A DNA stretch of 64,000 bases from Hydra vulgaris. Its lineage: Eukaryota; Cnidaria; Hydrozoa; Anthoathecata; Hydridae. Every line of letters begins with the position of its first letter. Positions within the stretch are counted from its first letter, which is position 1. This document shows, piece by piece, positions 12,501 through 25,868 of the stretch. The notes below the pieces were generated by a model. That model made no database searches. It was not told where the DNA came from and was given only the letters and a program-made list of their open reading frames with translations. The translations under genes and the position numbers were made by a program. The stretch is from positions 70,527,001 through 70,591,000 of the forward strand of contig NC_088931.1 in assembly GCF_038396675.1 (NCBI RefSeq). The letters are read 5' to 3'.

Positions 12501-13177
12501 TTAAATGTTGAAGTATATCCAAGCCTGTTGGAAGTTGTATATCTAAATAGAAAAATTTATATTTTATAAATAAAATAAATTTTTTAGCAACTAATGACTC
12601 ATTATAATTCCAATATTAATAAAAATGTTTATACCTGATATAGCTGGTTTTGCCTCTTTTATAATAAAAAGTTCCTTTTTCATTGGCCTAAGTTGTGCTT
12701 CACTCATTTTTAATGTTTATTGTATGTACTAATCTGTATTTATTAGAAAAATTCAAAGTTTTAAACTATCAGAATTTACACGAAAATATATGTATATAAC
12801 ATTAGACATAACAGAAAATATATTTTTAAAAATACCAATTTTCATGATTTTCAATATCACCAAACATAGATTTTTGAGAGAAAAAACCATAGATTTTTGA
12901 GAGAAAAAACCATATATTTTTTAACAAATATATAGGCCTATATATATATATAGCAGAAAAAAATTTGAAAAAAAAAAAAATTGCCCCTCCCTCAAGACGC
13001 CCGAAAACGACCACTTTTCGGTCAATTTTCCCCTAAATTATTAGCTTGAGGGGGGGGGGGGTCAAAAGTGAACGGACAGCGCTCAAACTTTGTGAGGCTC
13101 ATTTTTTATATATTTGCCCCAAATTAAGGGGGCAAGGTTTTTTAGATTTGAAAATTCACTTTTTTTGAATACCCCTA
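9548..13177 (-). mobile_element. 3.6-kb DNA transposon with ~330-bp terminal inverted repeats
   Basis: The left arm (9548 to about 9875) and right arm (about 12840 to 13177) are inverted copies. Each begins AGGGGTATTCAAAAAAAGTG and passes through ATTTGGGGCAAAT, AATGAGCCTC(G/A)CAAAGTTT, a poly-C/poly-G block, CCGAAAAGTGG, TATAGGCCTATAT and GAAAATCATGAAAAT. Arms of this length are far longer than ordinary Tc1 or hAT ends. The termini lie inside TA repeats, so the target duplication cannot be read. A decayed transposase-like gene fills the middle. I do not assign a superfamily. Confidence 0.75.
10072..12707 (-). pseudogene. Decayed multi-exon transposase-like gene of the long-TIR element
   Basis: Starts at ATG 12707 (MSEAQLRPMKKELFIIKEA), with a GTATAA donor after about 25 codons and an acceptor before DIQLPTGLDILQHLIYNQ. 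A frameshift follows (CCECILSKIKRPWIKAGFD), then SPYPCIIHFDGKTLFELNKG, RMAVLVNINGQTYLLGVPPL and GICFDTTPSNTGTN in 11623-11297. Further down are LDSTMIPLALLDDEL (10703-10398) and FVNDYSERSIGMMGQYIHRY (10431-10072). The HFDGK...LGVPPL...CFDTTxSNTG core and the (T/V)NDxxERG tail match a multicopy transposase-like family I know from cnidarian and insect genomes, but I cannot place it in a named superfamily. Several frame breaks: not functional. Confidence 0.65.
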
Positions 13178-13589
13178 ATATATATATACAGTATTGTGAA
13201 AAAGTTAAGAACCACTAAATAAATAAAAAATTTTTAAAATAGTCTTTTTTTTTCAAACATATTAAATATAGCATTAGAAAAAAGAAAAAATTTTTTTTTT
13301 TGAAAGTTAGTTAATAGAACCTACAAAAAATAGGGATTAAATATTATGTGTTAATTTTTTTTTATATTTTTTTTGTGAAAAAGTTAAGAACCACAAAGAA
13401 TTTTTTGTGCTAAATGCGGCGGAAACGTCTTTTTAAATTTAATTTTCCCTTTTTTTAAAAATATTCTTTTAATGACCAAAGTTATTACCAAAAAACCAAT
13501 AAAAACATTTGAAAAAAACTAATTTTTTTAAATACTTTTAAAAAAAGTATTTAATTTCAAACAAAAAAAAATTCTTTCCTTTTGAAAAA

Positions 13590-14723
13590 ATGAGCAGAAA
13601 AGCTATTACCTATAAAGATCGTGTAAAAGTGGTGCATTTTCACCAGGAAGGTAAATCCGCTCGCGAAATTGGAAGAATAGTAAAGCGATCACATAGTTCG
13701 GTGCTAACAATCATCAAAAGATTCAAAGAGACGAAATCTTACGTTGATCGCCATCGTTCTGGAAGACCGCGTTTGACGACACCCAATGATGATCGCCTTT
13801 TAATCAGGATGGCAAAGAAAATTCGAACCATGCCGTCGCATGAATTAAGAAGGGAATGGAAGCTTTCAAATGGACGTCAAGCCTCGGCATCACTTGTGCG
13901 TAGGAAACTATTAGCTAACAATATGTTATGGAAAAAAGCTGTTCTAAAACCGCAACTTACCAAACGACATATAAAAAAGCGAAAAGAATTTTCCCAAAGC
14001 GTCAAAGAATGTTCTAAACAAAAATGGAGGACAGTAATGTTCAGTGATGAGATGAATATCGAGGTTGATAACCGAAAAAACCGAATTATGATTCGCAGGA
14101 AGCCTTCAGAAAAATATAATCACGATTGTATCGTTCAAAGAACAAAACAAGGTAACGGGTCGGTTGGAATATGGTGCTGCATGACATATTATGGTCTCGG
14201 TATGTTTAAATTATTTGATGGTCGACTCAACTCTACTTATTATGTCGATATTTTAAATAACAACTTGTTACCGTCAACTGATGCACTTGAGCATAGCGTT
14301 CCGTTCATTTTTCAGCAAGACAATGCACCATGTCACAGGGCTAAAATTGTCTCTGAATGGTTTGAAAGTAAAAATATTGAGCGTCTAACTTGGCCACCAA
14401 ATAGCCCAGATCTAAATTGCATTGAAAATCTTTGGAGTTGGCTTGATAAAGAGATTGCCAAGAAAGCACCAAGGAGCCTTCCCAGTGGGCACAGGACGTA
14501 AAAAAGACGTCTTTTAAACGTCTTTTGAACGTTTTGGACGTCTTTTGAACGTTCAAAAGACGTCTTATTTAGGTCCTGTGCCCACTGGGTTGAGGAGTTG
14601 CGCAATATTTTACCAGCAATGCTTGGAAATGTTCCCAAACATATTTTAGAGAATTTAATAGACTCAATGCCAAATCGTATAAATGAGTGCTTAAAAATTC
14701 ATGGTAGAATTACGCGGTATTAG
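13590..14723 (+). CDS. Tc1 transposase (DD34E), interrupted by a MITE at 14481-14589
   Basis: ATG at 13590. The N-terminus is a helix-turn-helix (GKSAREIGRIVKRSHSSVLT) followed by the AT-hook-like GRPR. Catalytic residues are visible: Asp in VMFSDEMNIE, Asp in FIFQQDNAPCH and Glu in LNCIENLWSW. Exactly 34 residues separate the second Asp from the Glu, which is the Tc1 (DD34E) signature. The frame is open to 14480 and is then broken by the MITE, which brings a stop at 14499-14501. Beyond the insertion, 14592-14723 continues in frame as EELRNILPAMLGNV to HGRITRY and TAG at 14721-14723. Without the MITE and one TT copy the product would be 340 residues, the normal family length. No other disabling change is visible. 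Confidence 0.93.
14481..14589. mobile_element. 109-bp MITE (CCCAGTGGGCACAGGAC termini), TT target duplication
   Basis: Termini CCCAGTGGGCACAGGAC and GTCCTGTGCCCACTGGG. The inverted repeat extends to about 38 bp with a few mismatches (AAGACGTCTTTT inside each arm). The core repeats ACGTCTTTTGAACGT. It is flanked by TT on both sides (14479-14480, 14590-14591), and removing the element plus one TT restores the Tc1 reading frame exactly. A second copy, truncated at its far end, lies at 28284-28350. Confidence 0.92.
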
Positions 14724-14992
14724 GTGGTAAAAATTATCGTTTTTTATTCTGTGGTTCTTAACTTTTTCACAATTTTTTTAAAATAAAAATTACCTATAAA
14801 ACTTTAAATACATTTTTTATATCTGTTTAAAAGTTTTTATCACTATTATTATTTTTTATTTTGATTGTCTATTTTCTAAAATTTATTATTATTATTCTTT
14901 TTACCAGAAAAATATATTCGGTTAAAAAAAAATTTAAAAATAAAAATAAATTGTGATTTGTTTTTTTTGTGGTTCTTAACTTTTTCACAATA

Positions 14993-16441
<1,449 letters not shown>

Positions 16442-17029
16442 TAAGTAGCCTTGTTTCCGTTAGGTCTAGACTCAAAAAATATTTAAATTTCAGTAATAAT
16501 CATATTTTGAAATTTTTTAAAATTATAATTAAAATGCCAGTCTATAATTACTCTGTTGAAGATGTTTAGCAGTATTTCTCCGATGGAATAATAAATAGTT
16601 AAAAAATATAAATGTATTAAAAGTAAGTTAGAAAATGTCAACTTTGTGGTATGTGTATATATGATCAACTTCTCAAGTTAAACTTTTATATAACTTATGA
16701 CTAGGAGTTTATTATCATTATATTTTTTCATATTTCCACTTTAATTTTGTGCTGTCTCAGCATCTCAAAATCCTCAGTTGTTTTGGGGACTACCATTTTA
16801 TGCATAGATTTATTTGTCAATTTTGCTCAGAACGATTTTATTATATATTTAAGTGTTGTAATTAAGTAAGACTAGATAAATTAATTGAAAACAATTAAAG
16901 ATTAAATAAACTTTTATTCAAGTTTATGTGTCTATTTTTGTTGTAAATTTATTATGGATTTAAACCTAAATTTCAGAAAGTGACCCCAAGTACAATTCGA
17001 AAAAAGCTTATTGTACCTAGAACCACTAC
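16442..17029. other. AT-rich, no gene seen
   Basis: No long frames, no repeats of note. Confidence 0.5.
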
Positions 17030-17360
17030 CCATTAGACACGCCGACGTCTATATAACGTCGAAAAGACGTCTATTTAGAACGTTTAGGACCGGTTCGAAA
17101 TGGCAACGCCAGATGACGTCTTTATGGGACTTAATAAGGACGCCTTTTTACAACGTAAATAAGACGTCTTTTTGCGACTTTATTAAGACGTTCAGAACTG
17201 GTTCTAACTGGCAACGTAAATGACGTCTTTTTTGGACATAATTTTGACGGAATAAAGACGTGTTTTTCAGACGTCTCAAAGTCGTGAATTTAAGACGTTC
17301 AGAACTAGTGCTAAATGGAAACGTTTTTAAATAACCTAATTTAGCTGTCCTCATTTCGAC
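17030..17360. repeat. ACGTC-rich repeat with ~107-bp internal periodicity
   Basis: Many GACGTCTTTT or ACGTCT blocks. A unit of the form GACGTTCAGAACTGGTTC, then (C/A)TGGCAACG, then GACGTCTTT recurs at about 17081, 17187 and 17295. It has the same sequence flavour as the 109-bp MITE but is larger and has no clear terminal inverted repeat. Locally GC-richer than its surroundings. Confidence 0.6.
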
Positions 17361-17749
17361 GTCTAAAATACGTGTTTGTACATGACTTTATTAAAACCTA
17401 AGGTTAAAATTTATGTTTTTACAAAATTTTTTTAGAATAAGTAAAAAATAAAAATTTGCTTAACGTTTTTAATAATATAATTAGGCTAAGTTTTCTAAAT
17501 TGAAATTTTTTTAAACTTCTTCATCCACTTATTCATTTTCACGAATCGACTGTTCGAACACTTGACGTCATTCACCTTCTTTTAGACCAGGTGCGTGCTT
17601 TAGAATATTGCCAACAGCATTTTAAAGTTCTTTTTTGCTGTAGGAATCAGGTAAACAGTCTTTAACCTAAAAAAAAAAATTGTAAAGATAAGCATGTAAA
17701 AATAAAGGGGTGAGGAATAAAGAGAACATTTATAATACACTTTATGACG

Positions 17750-17752
<3 letters not shown>

Positions 17753-17842
<90 letters not shown>
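17753..17842. repeat. (TA)n microsatellite
   Basis: Pure TA tract, left border of the nested palindromic region. Confidence 0.97.
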
Positions 17843-18426
<584 letters not shown>

Positions 18427-19002
18427 TATTTAATACACACAAACACTTATCAAACGCATACATACACATATATAAAATGATGATACTAAAAATGCTTTTT
18501 TTATAGAAAAATTATACTTACATTGAAAGCATGCCCTTCTCTACTGCACTGCATGATGAGCCACCAGCATTTAATAAATTCTATTTCTAAATTCAAAAAA
18601 TAGCACTAGTATAAATGATATGGGGCAATTTAGTGTAAGTTATATTGGGCATAATTCATTAGTGTTTTGATCAACTCGATAATATTGTGTATATGTAAAG
18701 TGTGCAACATGTATATAATTACAGATCAAAATTTGTTGTGTAACTTATGATAGTAATTTACTCTTATAAAGAAAACTAAACATTCAACCATAAAAAAAAA
18801 AAAAAAAAACAACATTTTTTGCAACATTTGTATTGAAAAGTGATTACATTCAAGAAATTTAGCAATAGAATCACATTAGTAAAGATCAAAACTATTTTCA
18901 ACTCTAAACGTTTTTTATATTTCATCATTCTTTATTTAAGTAAGTAAATAAAAGAGCCTATATATTAGTTAATTAAAAAATAAAAATAAAAAATATGCTA
19001 TT

Positions 19003-19008
<6 letters not shown>

Positions 19009-19077
<69 letters not shown>
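19009..19077. repeat. (TA)n microsatellite
   Basis: TA tract with a single CATAT interruption. Confidence 0.95.
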
Positions 19078-19080
<3 letters not shown>

Positions 19081-20000
19081 AACCAACTTAAAATTTTATT
19101 AATTTCAACCTCTGAAAGGATAATCTTAAAAAAAAAAAATTTATAAAGAAAAAGAAAACCTATATAGTTAAAATAACTTCTAAGATAAATATTACAAGAA
19201 ATATTACTTACATTAATCTTTGCAAAACTTTAAGATGCATCATTGACTTCATATATTTTCTTTAACTTTTTTTTTGAGAAAAGCAAAACTTTAAATCACA
19301 TTCTTTCAAATTTTGAAGGAGCTGAAGGAATTAAAGAAGCTGTTACTTATAAAAATTCATTAAGCATATTACATTAAATAAACTATTTATACTTGTATAT
19401 ACTATACTTATATATACTATACTTGAAAACTCCCTTGAAATATTGTATAAAAATTAACTCAAAAAATAGAGTTACATACATAATAGAAGTTTTTATTTAA
19501 TTATAAAATAAACTATATTACGTTAACTATTACATAAAATAAACTATAGCCAAAAACATTGTTCTATTTTTTTAAAAACGAAGGTAAAAATAAAAATCAA
19601 GTTTAAGGTTAAATACATTTAATCAAATAAAATATCTTTAATTTAAAACAAAATTAAGTACAAAAACTTCGAACACATCAATTATAGATTTCTAAATGCA
19701 TATTTAAATACATATAATTGCAATGTGAGTTTTTGAAATACAAAACAAAAATGTAGCATAATATTACTAAATACAAACATGTATTTGACCAATACATATA
19801 TATGTTTATAAATAAATTTTTAATTAATAAATAAAATTTATAAACAAGTAAATTAAGGAGAGCAGTCAAATTTTAACTTTTTATTATTTAAGGACTTTTA
19901 AGGAGAATTATTTTTCCAAGGATATTTAAGGTTTTTAAGGAGGATTGGAAACCCTGAAAATATATGTCAATAAATAAATGACTACATATTGACACTTTCT

Positions 20001-20257
20001 CAGCAAACATTGCTATCGTGGATTTGTAGTGGACCTATATAGGTATTTTGAGCAGTTAAATGGAGTTTAACTTATCGTTTACTTAGTAAATTACTTAAGT
20101 GGCCGGCCCATACATTACAACAAATGATATAGTGGTTATTCATGTTATCCACTTTTGGCTGCTGCCACTAATGGTCTATTAAGTATATGATGACCAAAAC
20201 TGCAACCACCAAAAATGCAATATAGGTCCACTGAAATTCCTCTTTAAATGTTTGTTG
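20001..20257. mobile_element. MITE, CAGCAAACATT family, copy 1
   Basis: Left end CAGCAAACATTGC followed by TAGTGGACCTATATAGGTAT and TTTTGAGCAGTT. The right end is the inverse, AATATAGGTCCACTGAAATT to AAATGTTTGTTG. The interior holds TGGCCGGCCCATA and short TA/GG-rich blocks. A second copy sits at 57358-57612. Non-coding. Confidence 0.75.
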
Positions 20258-22079
20258 CGTTATATATTTTTTTACTAAATAATAAAACTAAAAACCATAA
20301 ATTATCAAAAATTCATTCATATAGAAAAAAATATTAACTCACTTCCATCTTTAAATACATTTTTCTCATTCTTATTTGAAGTTGGATAAGTTACTAAAAA
20401 ATAAACTTTATCAAATAATAAATATAAATATTGATTTTAATTTTTTCTGGAATTTTTAAAGAATGATAAATATAATAGAGAAATTAATTACATCTATCTT
20501 CTAAAGGATTATTTAAAGCAGACTTTGACATGTCTGGTACAATTAACGTCTTTATTCTTTTCTGTGATTTTTTTTTGGAGAAGATTCAAATTTCGAAAGC
20601 GTATGATAAGTCACTAGCAAATGAGTTTAATTTAAAAAATTAAACCAGTCGTAACAGTTAATTTATATAAGAGATAAATCGGTAGAAAATTTCATTATTA
20701 AACACAATTATTCCTTCATAAGTTCCATAAACGGAACACTTTTCACAAAAGTTGTAACTATTATGAGATTTTAAAAACAATCTAGCTGGAACATTGCACA
20801 AAAGAAAGAGTTGACAGTTAAATTTATACTTTTTGTTGTATAGAAAACCATTTTGTATTATTTCTTAACTCAAAGAAATATAAAATAGTTATTTAGTTAC
20901 AGAATAAGGCTTGGTTTTATTAAAATAAATGCCAACAATACAAATATTAAAATAATCAAAGCAAGCTAATATTGGCCACAATTGTTTACTAGAAAATTTA
21001 AATAAAGGTAAACAGTCAATAATAAAGTTCAAAAAAAAATATTCTTAATACTTGTATTTCAAAATAAGAGTAATTACCACCACACTTTTCAGGAAGAGTT
21101 AACAATTGTTTATCTCAAAGATGCAGGAAAAATTTTAAAAATACCTATGGGTATAAATTAGTTTTACCTCAAGGTGTTTTTTGCTTGCATCATCGCGAAG
21201 TTCCAAACCTTGATTTTGTAATATTTCAAGAAGTTCATTAACTAATGTACTGGTCCAATTATTTTGAATAGCAAAATCTTAAAGTTGTCAGTTAAAGATA
21301 TTGAACTCTATTGAATTATCAGGTTTTCCTTTTGAAAAATATGATACTGCATGAGATTCTGCCATGTCTAAATCTTTAAAATAGTCAGAAGTTGTTTCCA
21401 ATTGTTTTTAAAATCAAAATGACCGTGGCACAGAGCTTTTTTTAATTTTTTAAAGTGATTTTTTTTATTTTTAACTATTTTCTTAGGTTTTAATTTTTTT
21501 TTGTATAATTATTTATTTTTTACACAACGTAAAAGATTTTATTTAAATCTAATGATAAAAGTAAGAAAAAAAAATCATTTTGACTATTGAACAGACAAAA
21601 AAATTCAATATAAATTTAAATATATAACAATTACACTCAATTTCTGGCCATTTTTGAAGTTCATTATTTGCGCCATTTTAAAATATTAATACTTTACGCC
21701 ACTTTGTACAAAGTGTTCTGATATAAGGTTGATTTTTGTTAGAGTATTTAAGCTTTATGTTAAATAAAACTAAGATAAGAAAGATCAATAAATTTAATAG
21801 ATCAAAGATTGAGAAAGATATCTTTCTTAAGCTGCTGCAAAGTTATATTTTTTTATTATCTCATATATATCTTTTAATATTCTTTTTTTATAAATGACTT
21901 GTTTTTTATTTGCTAATTTAATGTTTTTTATTTTAGTATATATAATACATTATACATATGCTATATATTATATGCAATGCATGATTATCTTTATATATTC
22001 CTTAGCTTTATATAAAATGCTATCCTTATTTGATTGAAAATGAATCTTTAGATATAAAAAAATATCTTCTTGTTGGGAG

Positions 22080-24067
22080 CAATTTGAAATAAATTCAAAA
22101 TCTCTACAATATGTAAACAGCACAGTGGAAGAGTTGATGAAATTATATGTGTTTCATGAATATTCGAAACTAATAAAAGATTTTCCAACAAATATATGTT
22201 CAAGTTGTCGTAAAAATCTGTATTTGCTTAAGACTGGAAAAAATCCAAGAATGGGAGAAAAGATATCCACGGTTATCCACCTTTGGGAGAAAAGATATCC
22301 ACGGTAATGATGATAATTATTTAACTATTTTTTTTAATAAAGTTATGCAATGGAGGTATATTTGTAATACTAATAATTAATCTTAGAATTTTTATTCTGT
22401 TTCTATTTTTTTAAATTAAATTTATATTTATAACAAAGTTTTTTGGAACAGTATTAGTTTTTAAGAATAATGGAACATCAAATTAGTTTAATGAGTTAAT
22501 TTTGAAATTATATGTTTAAATAAATACATTAATATTTATATAAATTATATTTTCATTAATATTTAATTATATATTTATTAATATTAAATTATAATTTCAT
22601 TAATATTTATATAAAGTATATTTTCAAGATTGATTGGAGGAAAAAGACTGGCAGGATGAATGTTCAAAATGTTCCGACTGTTTTTCTAGCATTGGAGCAG
22701 GGTTACCAGGGTTACCACATCAGTGTGGTAACCCTGGTAATCTTGATAAATAGATCATCCATTGAATCAAATATCTTTGAAAAACTAAATGAAATCGAAG
22801 AATTTATCTCAAAATTTTATGAAGTTGAAAAGGTAATGGATTATATAAGTATTGACTAATTACAAAATACCAAAGAAAAATATTTAAATTAATATTTGTT
22901 ATTTAGATGGAGTTCTTGGGACCAAATGAATCTGTTCTTCGTAGAGATGTTGTATTTTTCCAAGAAACATCAAATTTCATTTTAAATATAATTGAACAGC
23001 GGAAAATGGATCCATTTAGTACTCTTGTACGTATTTCTTTAGACTCAGAGGGTTCATTCTTGAAAGTTATTGTAAATATATTTGATCCTGAAGATAATAA
23101 TGTAAACTCTGGAAGGTTTCTAAACAGCGGAGTTCAATGATGCCAGATATTTGGAATCACAGAAAATGTTCAAGAATCAAATTATAATTTACGACTTATT
23201 CTAGAAAAACTAAACATGCAGAATGTTCAATTCAATATAGCCTTTGATTTAAAATGTGCTAATTCAGTATTTGGTTTATCATCTCATGCTGGTTTGAGAG
23301 CATGTCTTTGGTGCGAGGGGCTCTCAACAACAGAGTCAGGAAAATGGAGATCTCTTGAAAGCCTGGATTGTTGGTACTCCAAATATGCTGAGACTGGATT
23401 CAACAAGGCCCTTATGAAAGATTGTATGAATATCCCAGAGTTATCTACTTAGAAGAAGATCCTAAAACTTTAATACAGTACCTTGTCGCTCCACGAAAAC
23501 TACACCTTATAATAGGATTTGTTTCATTACTAGGAACTCTTTTATTAGATCTATGGCTTGATGTTGATGAGTGGTTGAAATCAAAAAATATTCTTCAAAG
23601 AGGTTACCAAGGTAGAGGTTGGGATGGCAACAACTCAAATGCTATCATTGAAAATCTTGATGAATTAGAGCTTGCCATTAAAAACACTCATTATCATCTC
23701 ACTCCCTTTGTTGAATGTCTTAAAAACTTCAGATCTGTTAAAGATGCGTGCTTTGGTAACACTTAAGAAACTGGAATTGAAGAATCTCCAAGTTAAAGAA
23801 CTCGTATATCTCTGCACAAGAGCTAGCTTTAAACTTTGGTAAAAAACTAAGTTTGACTTGGAAAATTCATATTATTTTGTGCCAAGTGGTTCCATTCCAT
23901 CAAGTATCATATGCGGTTTAGGAAGATATGCTGATCAATGTGGTGAATCAATACATCCCAAGTTTAAACCAACCTGGTCTAGATATAAAAGAAGTGAAGG
24001 ACATTCAGAGCATAGCGATAAACTTTTGGCAGCTGTTAAACATTTTGGAGGAAGTAGAATAACCTAA
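22080..24067 (+). pseudogene. Decayed transposon gene, unknown class
   Basis: Plus-strand segments in order: SSCRKNLYLLKTGKNP (CxxC); EFLGPNESVLRRDVVFFQET and LDSEGSFLKVIVNIFD; IAFDLKCANSVFGLSSHAGL, then RACLWCEGL (Cys pair); APRKLHLIIGFVSLLG, then GYQGRGWDGNNSNAIIENLD; and SGSIPSSIICGLGRYADQCG, then ESIHPKFKPTWSRYKR. The DLK...GL..H......C.WCE order followed by P-x-LHL and a Y-x-GxxWxGN block is found in a repeated cnidarian and arthropod gene family that travels with transposons (recollection; no class assigned). Stops and frame breaks separate the blocks, and a hairpin at 22703-22740 lies inside. Confidence 0.5.
22703..22740. repeat. Snap-back hairpin, 17-bp arms, 4-nt loop
   Basis: Arms 22703-22719 and 22724-22740 (TTACCAGGGTTACCACA) around TCAG. 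It lies inside the decayed transposon gene. Confidence 0.85.
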
Positions 24068-24120
24068 TGTGTGTGTGTGTGTGTGTGTAATAAAACACAC
24101 ACACCTAATGTATGTGTTTT
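24062..24120. repeat. (TG)n/(CA)n inverted pair
   Basis: CCTAATG(TG)n followed shortly by an A-rich spacer and CACACACACC, then CTAATGTATGTG: a small inverted duplication of a TG tract. Confidence 0.7.
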
Positions 24121-24480
24121 TTCTTTTTCAATGGAAAAAATAGAACTTTATATTTATTGTTTAACTATATTATTACTTGGTAAAAAAAATGACAATTAAA
24201 ATAATGAAGAAATAAAAGCTGATATTTTTTTAAAATTGTGATTTCAGCGCCAAAAAATAATGGTAGACTTATTGCTCCTCCCACTTTTGACGCATAGTTA
24301 AATAAAGCAACCAACTATAGTTTATTTTTCCTGAAATATCTCAAATGGTTAGTTGCCCCCACTCTTATGCGGACCATAGTAGCCCCTATTTCCGACTACT
24401 ATTTTAGTCTTTTAAAATAGCCAAAAAAAGTTAAAAAAAGTGCCACGGTCATTTTGATTTTAAAAACAATTGGAAACAAC

Positions 24481-24845
24481 CTCTATGGTCCTAAGCGTTA
24501 TATTAAACCATAATTTTTTTGAGCGACAACTTTTATCCTGGCGGTCAAATTGGGAAACAGTGTAGATGTTAAGAATTTAAATGGGACGGACGCTAATTTT
24601 ACGCCTCGTGCTCACTGAGGTGAATCTCACTCCAAATGTCACTAGGTTTAGTGAAAGCAAAATCCAAAGATTATTATCAAAATAAATGTAACATTAAAGT
24701 TTAGTAATGTAAATATATATTTATTCAAAAAGTATTTATAATTAAGAAAAAAGAAACGAAACCCAATTATAAATAAGTGTTTAAAAAATATTAGCTAATA
24801 AAATATAAGTATTAGCTTTATATTGTTGTTAAGTTGTTTGATATT
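24481..24845. other. No gene seen
   Basis: Sequence next to the 3.1-kb transposon. A GGGACGGACGC motif at 24591 resembles GGGACGAAC at 61327, but the similarity is too short to call a repeat. Confidence 0.35.
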
Positions 24846-24889
24846 TGTTAAACATTTTAAGAACCGTTCTCCCACATTCCTTTTTTTGC
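24846..24889 (-). repeat. Duplicate of the last coding bases of the B4GALNT-like gene
   Basis: On the minus strand this reads KKGMWENGS followed by TAA. The true terminus of the gene at 25051-25083 reads KKGMWEDGS and TAA. About 45 bp match, 194 bp apart. The copy lies downstream of the gene's own stop, in the probable 3' UTR. Confidence 0.75.
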
Positions 24890-25050
24890 ATTGATGTTAT
24901 TGAGGTTCAATTTGTTATATATCAAGTCGTTTGATTTAATTGTTTTAAAGATGCCAATTTATTCATTAAAAAATTATGGAATTTATTTGTTATCAATTTT
25001 TAATATTTGTTATATATATTGGATCTATCTGTTTTTAAATGTTAAACTCT

Positions 25051-25214
25051 TTAGGAACCGTCTTCCCACATTCCTTTTTTTGTATGAGCATAATGAAAAA
25101 GGTTAGGAACTCTAAGACGTTCAATCTCCAACCCGTTCTTTATCACACGATCAACAAAGTCCCAATCTTCTCCTCCCCGAGTATCTCGATAAAGAAACTT
25201 TTCTACATTCATTC
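25051..25214 (-). CDS. B4GALNT3/4-like: B4GALNT3/4-like exon 8: GGEDW motif and C-terminus
   Basis: Acceptor TTTTTTTAG, then [19 protein letters not shown] and [17 protein letters not shown], then [17 protein letters not shown] and TAA at 25051-25053. GGEDW corresponds to the acceptor and catalytic GGED motif of beta-4-Gal/GalNAc transferases. Only this part is in the true frame of the longer open stretch 25051-25341. Confidence 0.93.
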
Positions 25215-25723
25215 CTAAAAAAAAATATAAAAAATGCATCACATAAATATTATATATGTCGTTTAAAACAAAAAGTATATTTATTTGTAAGTAGGACACA
25301 CCGGAGATAGTTGACTTTTTTATTATTTTTAAATATATCAAACTATTGCAGTTTAAAAGAATCTAATTTCAGCAAGAATATTCAAGCATCTAACATTATT
25401 TAAAAAACAAGTTTTTTACAAAAGGGGACATGGAATAGGAAGCCCCACGTCCAGGAGTAAGTTGTCTATATTAAAGAGATAGCACACTGTATAAAAAAAT
25501 AGTTTACAAACATTAAGTGTCTAACTCAGTTGAAACTATTTGTGAAAACTGTTGATAACTTTAACCTGACAATTAATTAGCTAATCAAGAAAGTTTCATC
25601 TGAATTCCATAAATTTTGATGGAAAACCTCAAAGTTAAACAGATAGTGTCAACTTATTTTTTTCATTCAATTAGCTCCGGTCTTTTCTACAGGACTATAC
25701 AATATTTTACACTTTTAACCTAC

Positions 25724-25868
25724 CACCGGTTCTATCCCAATCGCTTTTGTAAATTCCGAAAATTTCGTATCCAAAAACGTCCCAAAATCCTGCTGGGTTG
25801 TGACAATACCTACCACAAGCCAGTTTCATTAGCAGTGGAGAATAAGCCATTTTACCTTGAACGCAATG
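25724..25868 (-). CDS. B4GALNT3/4-like: B4GALNT3/4-like exon 7
   Basis: Acceptor TTTGTTTAG, then HCVQGKMAYSPLLMKLACG and NPAGFWDVFGYEIFGIYKSD, ending WDRTG in phase 1 before GTAGGT. Joined to exon 6 this reads RKHCVQGKM, as expected for the family. It lies 6.8 kb from exon 6. Confidence 0.92.

Larger units (their letters stand above)
21391..24480 (+). mobile_element. 3.1-kb transposon with GTTGTTTCCAATTG inverted ends
   Basis: Left end (21391) GTTGTTTCCAATTGTTTTTA, then AAATCAAAATGACCGTGGCA. The right end (24480) is the reverse complement of the same block, continuing into an A-rich AGTTAAAAAAAG region. Identity persists for about 45 bp and then fades. No target duplication is evident (flanks ATAGTCAGAA and CTCTATGGTC). 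Inside, on the plus strand, lies a decayed multi-frame gene. Confidence 0.7.

Noticed and set aside
14333-14638. Minus-strand frames over the Tc1 3' end
   Set aside because: Shadow frames of the transposase and the palindromic MITE.
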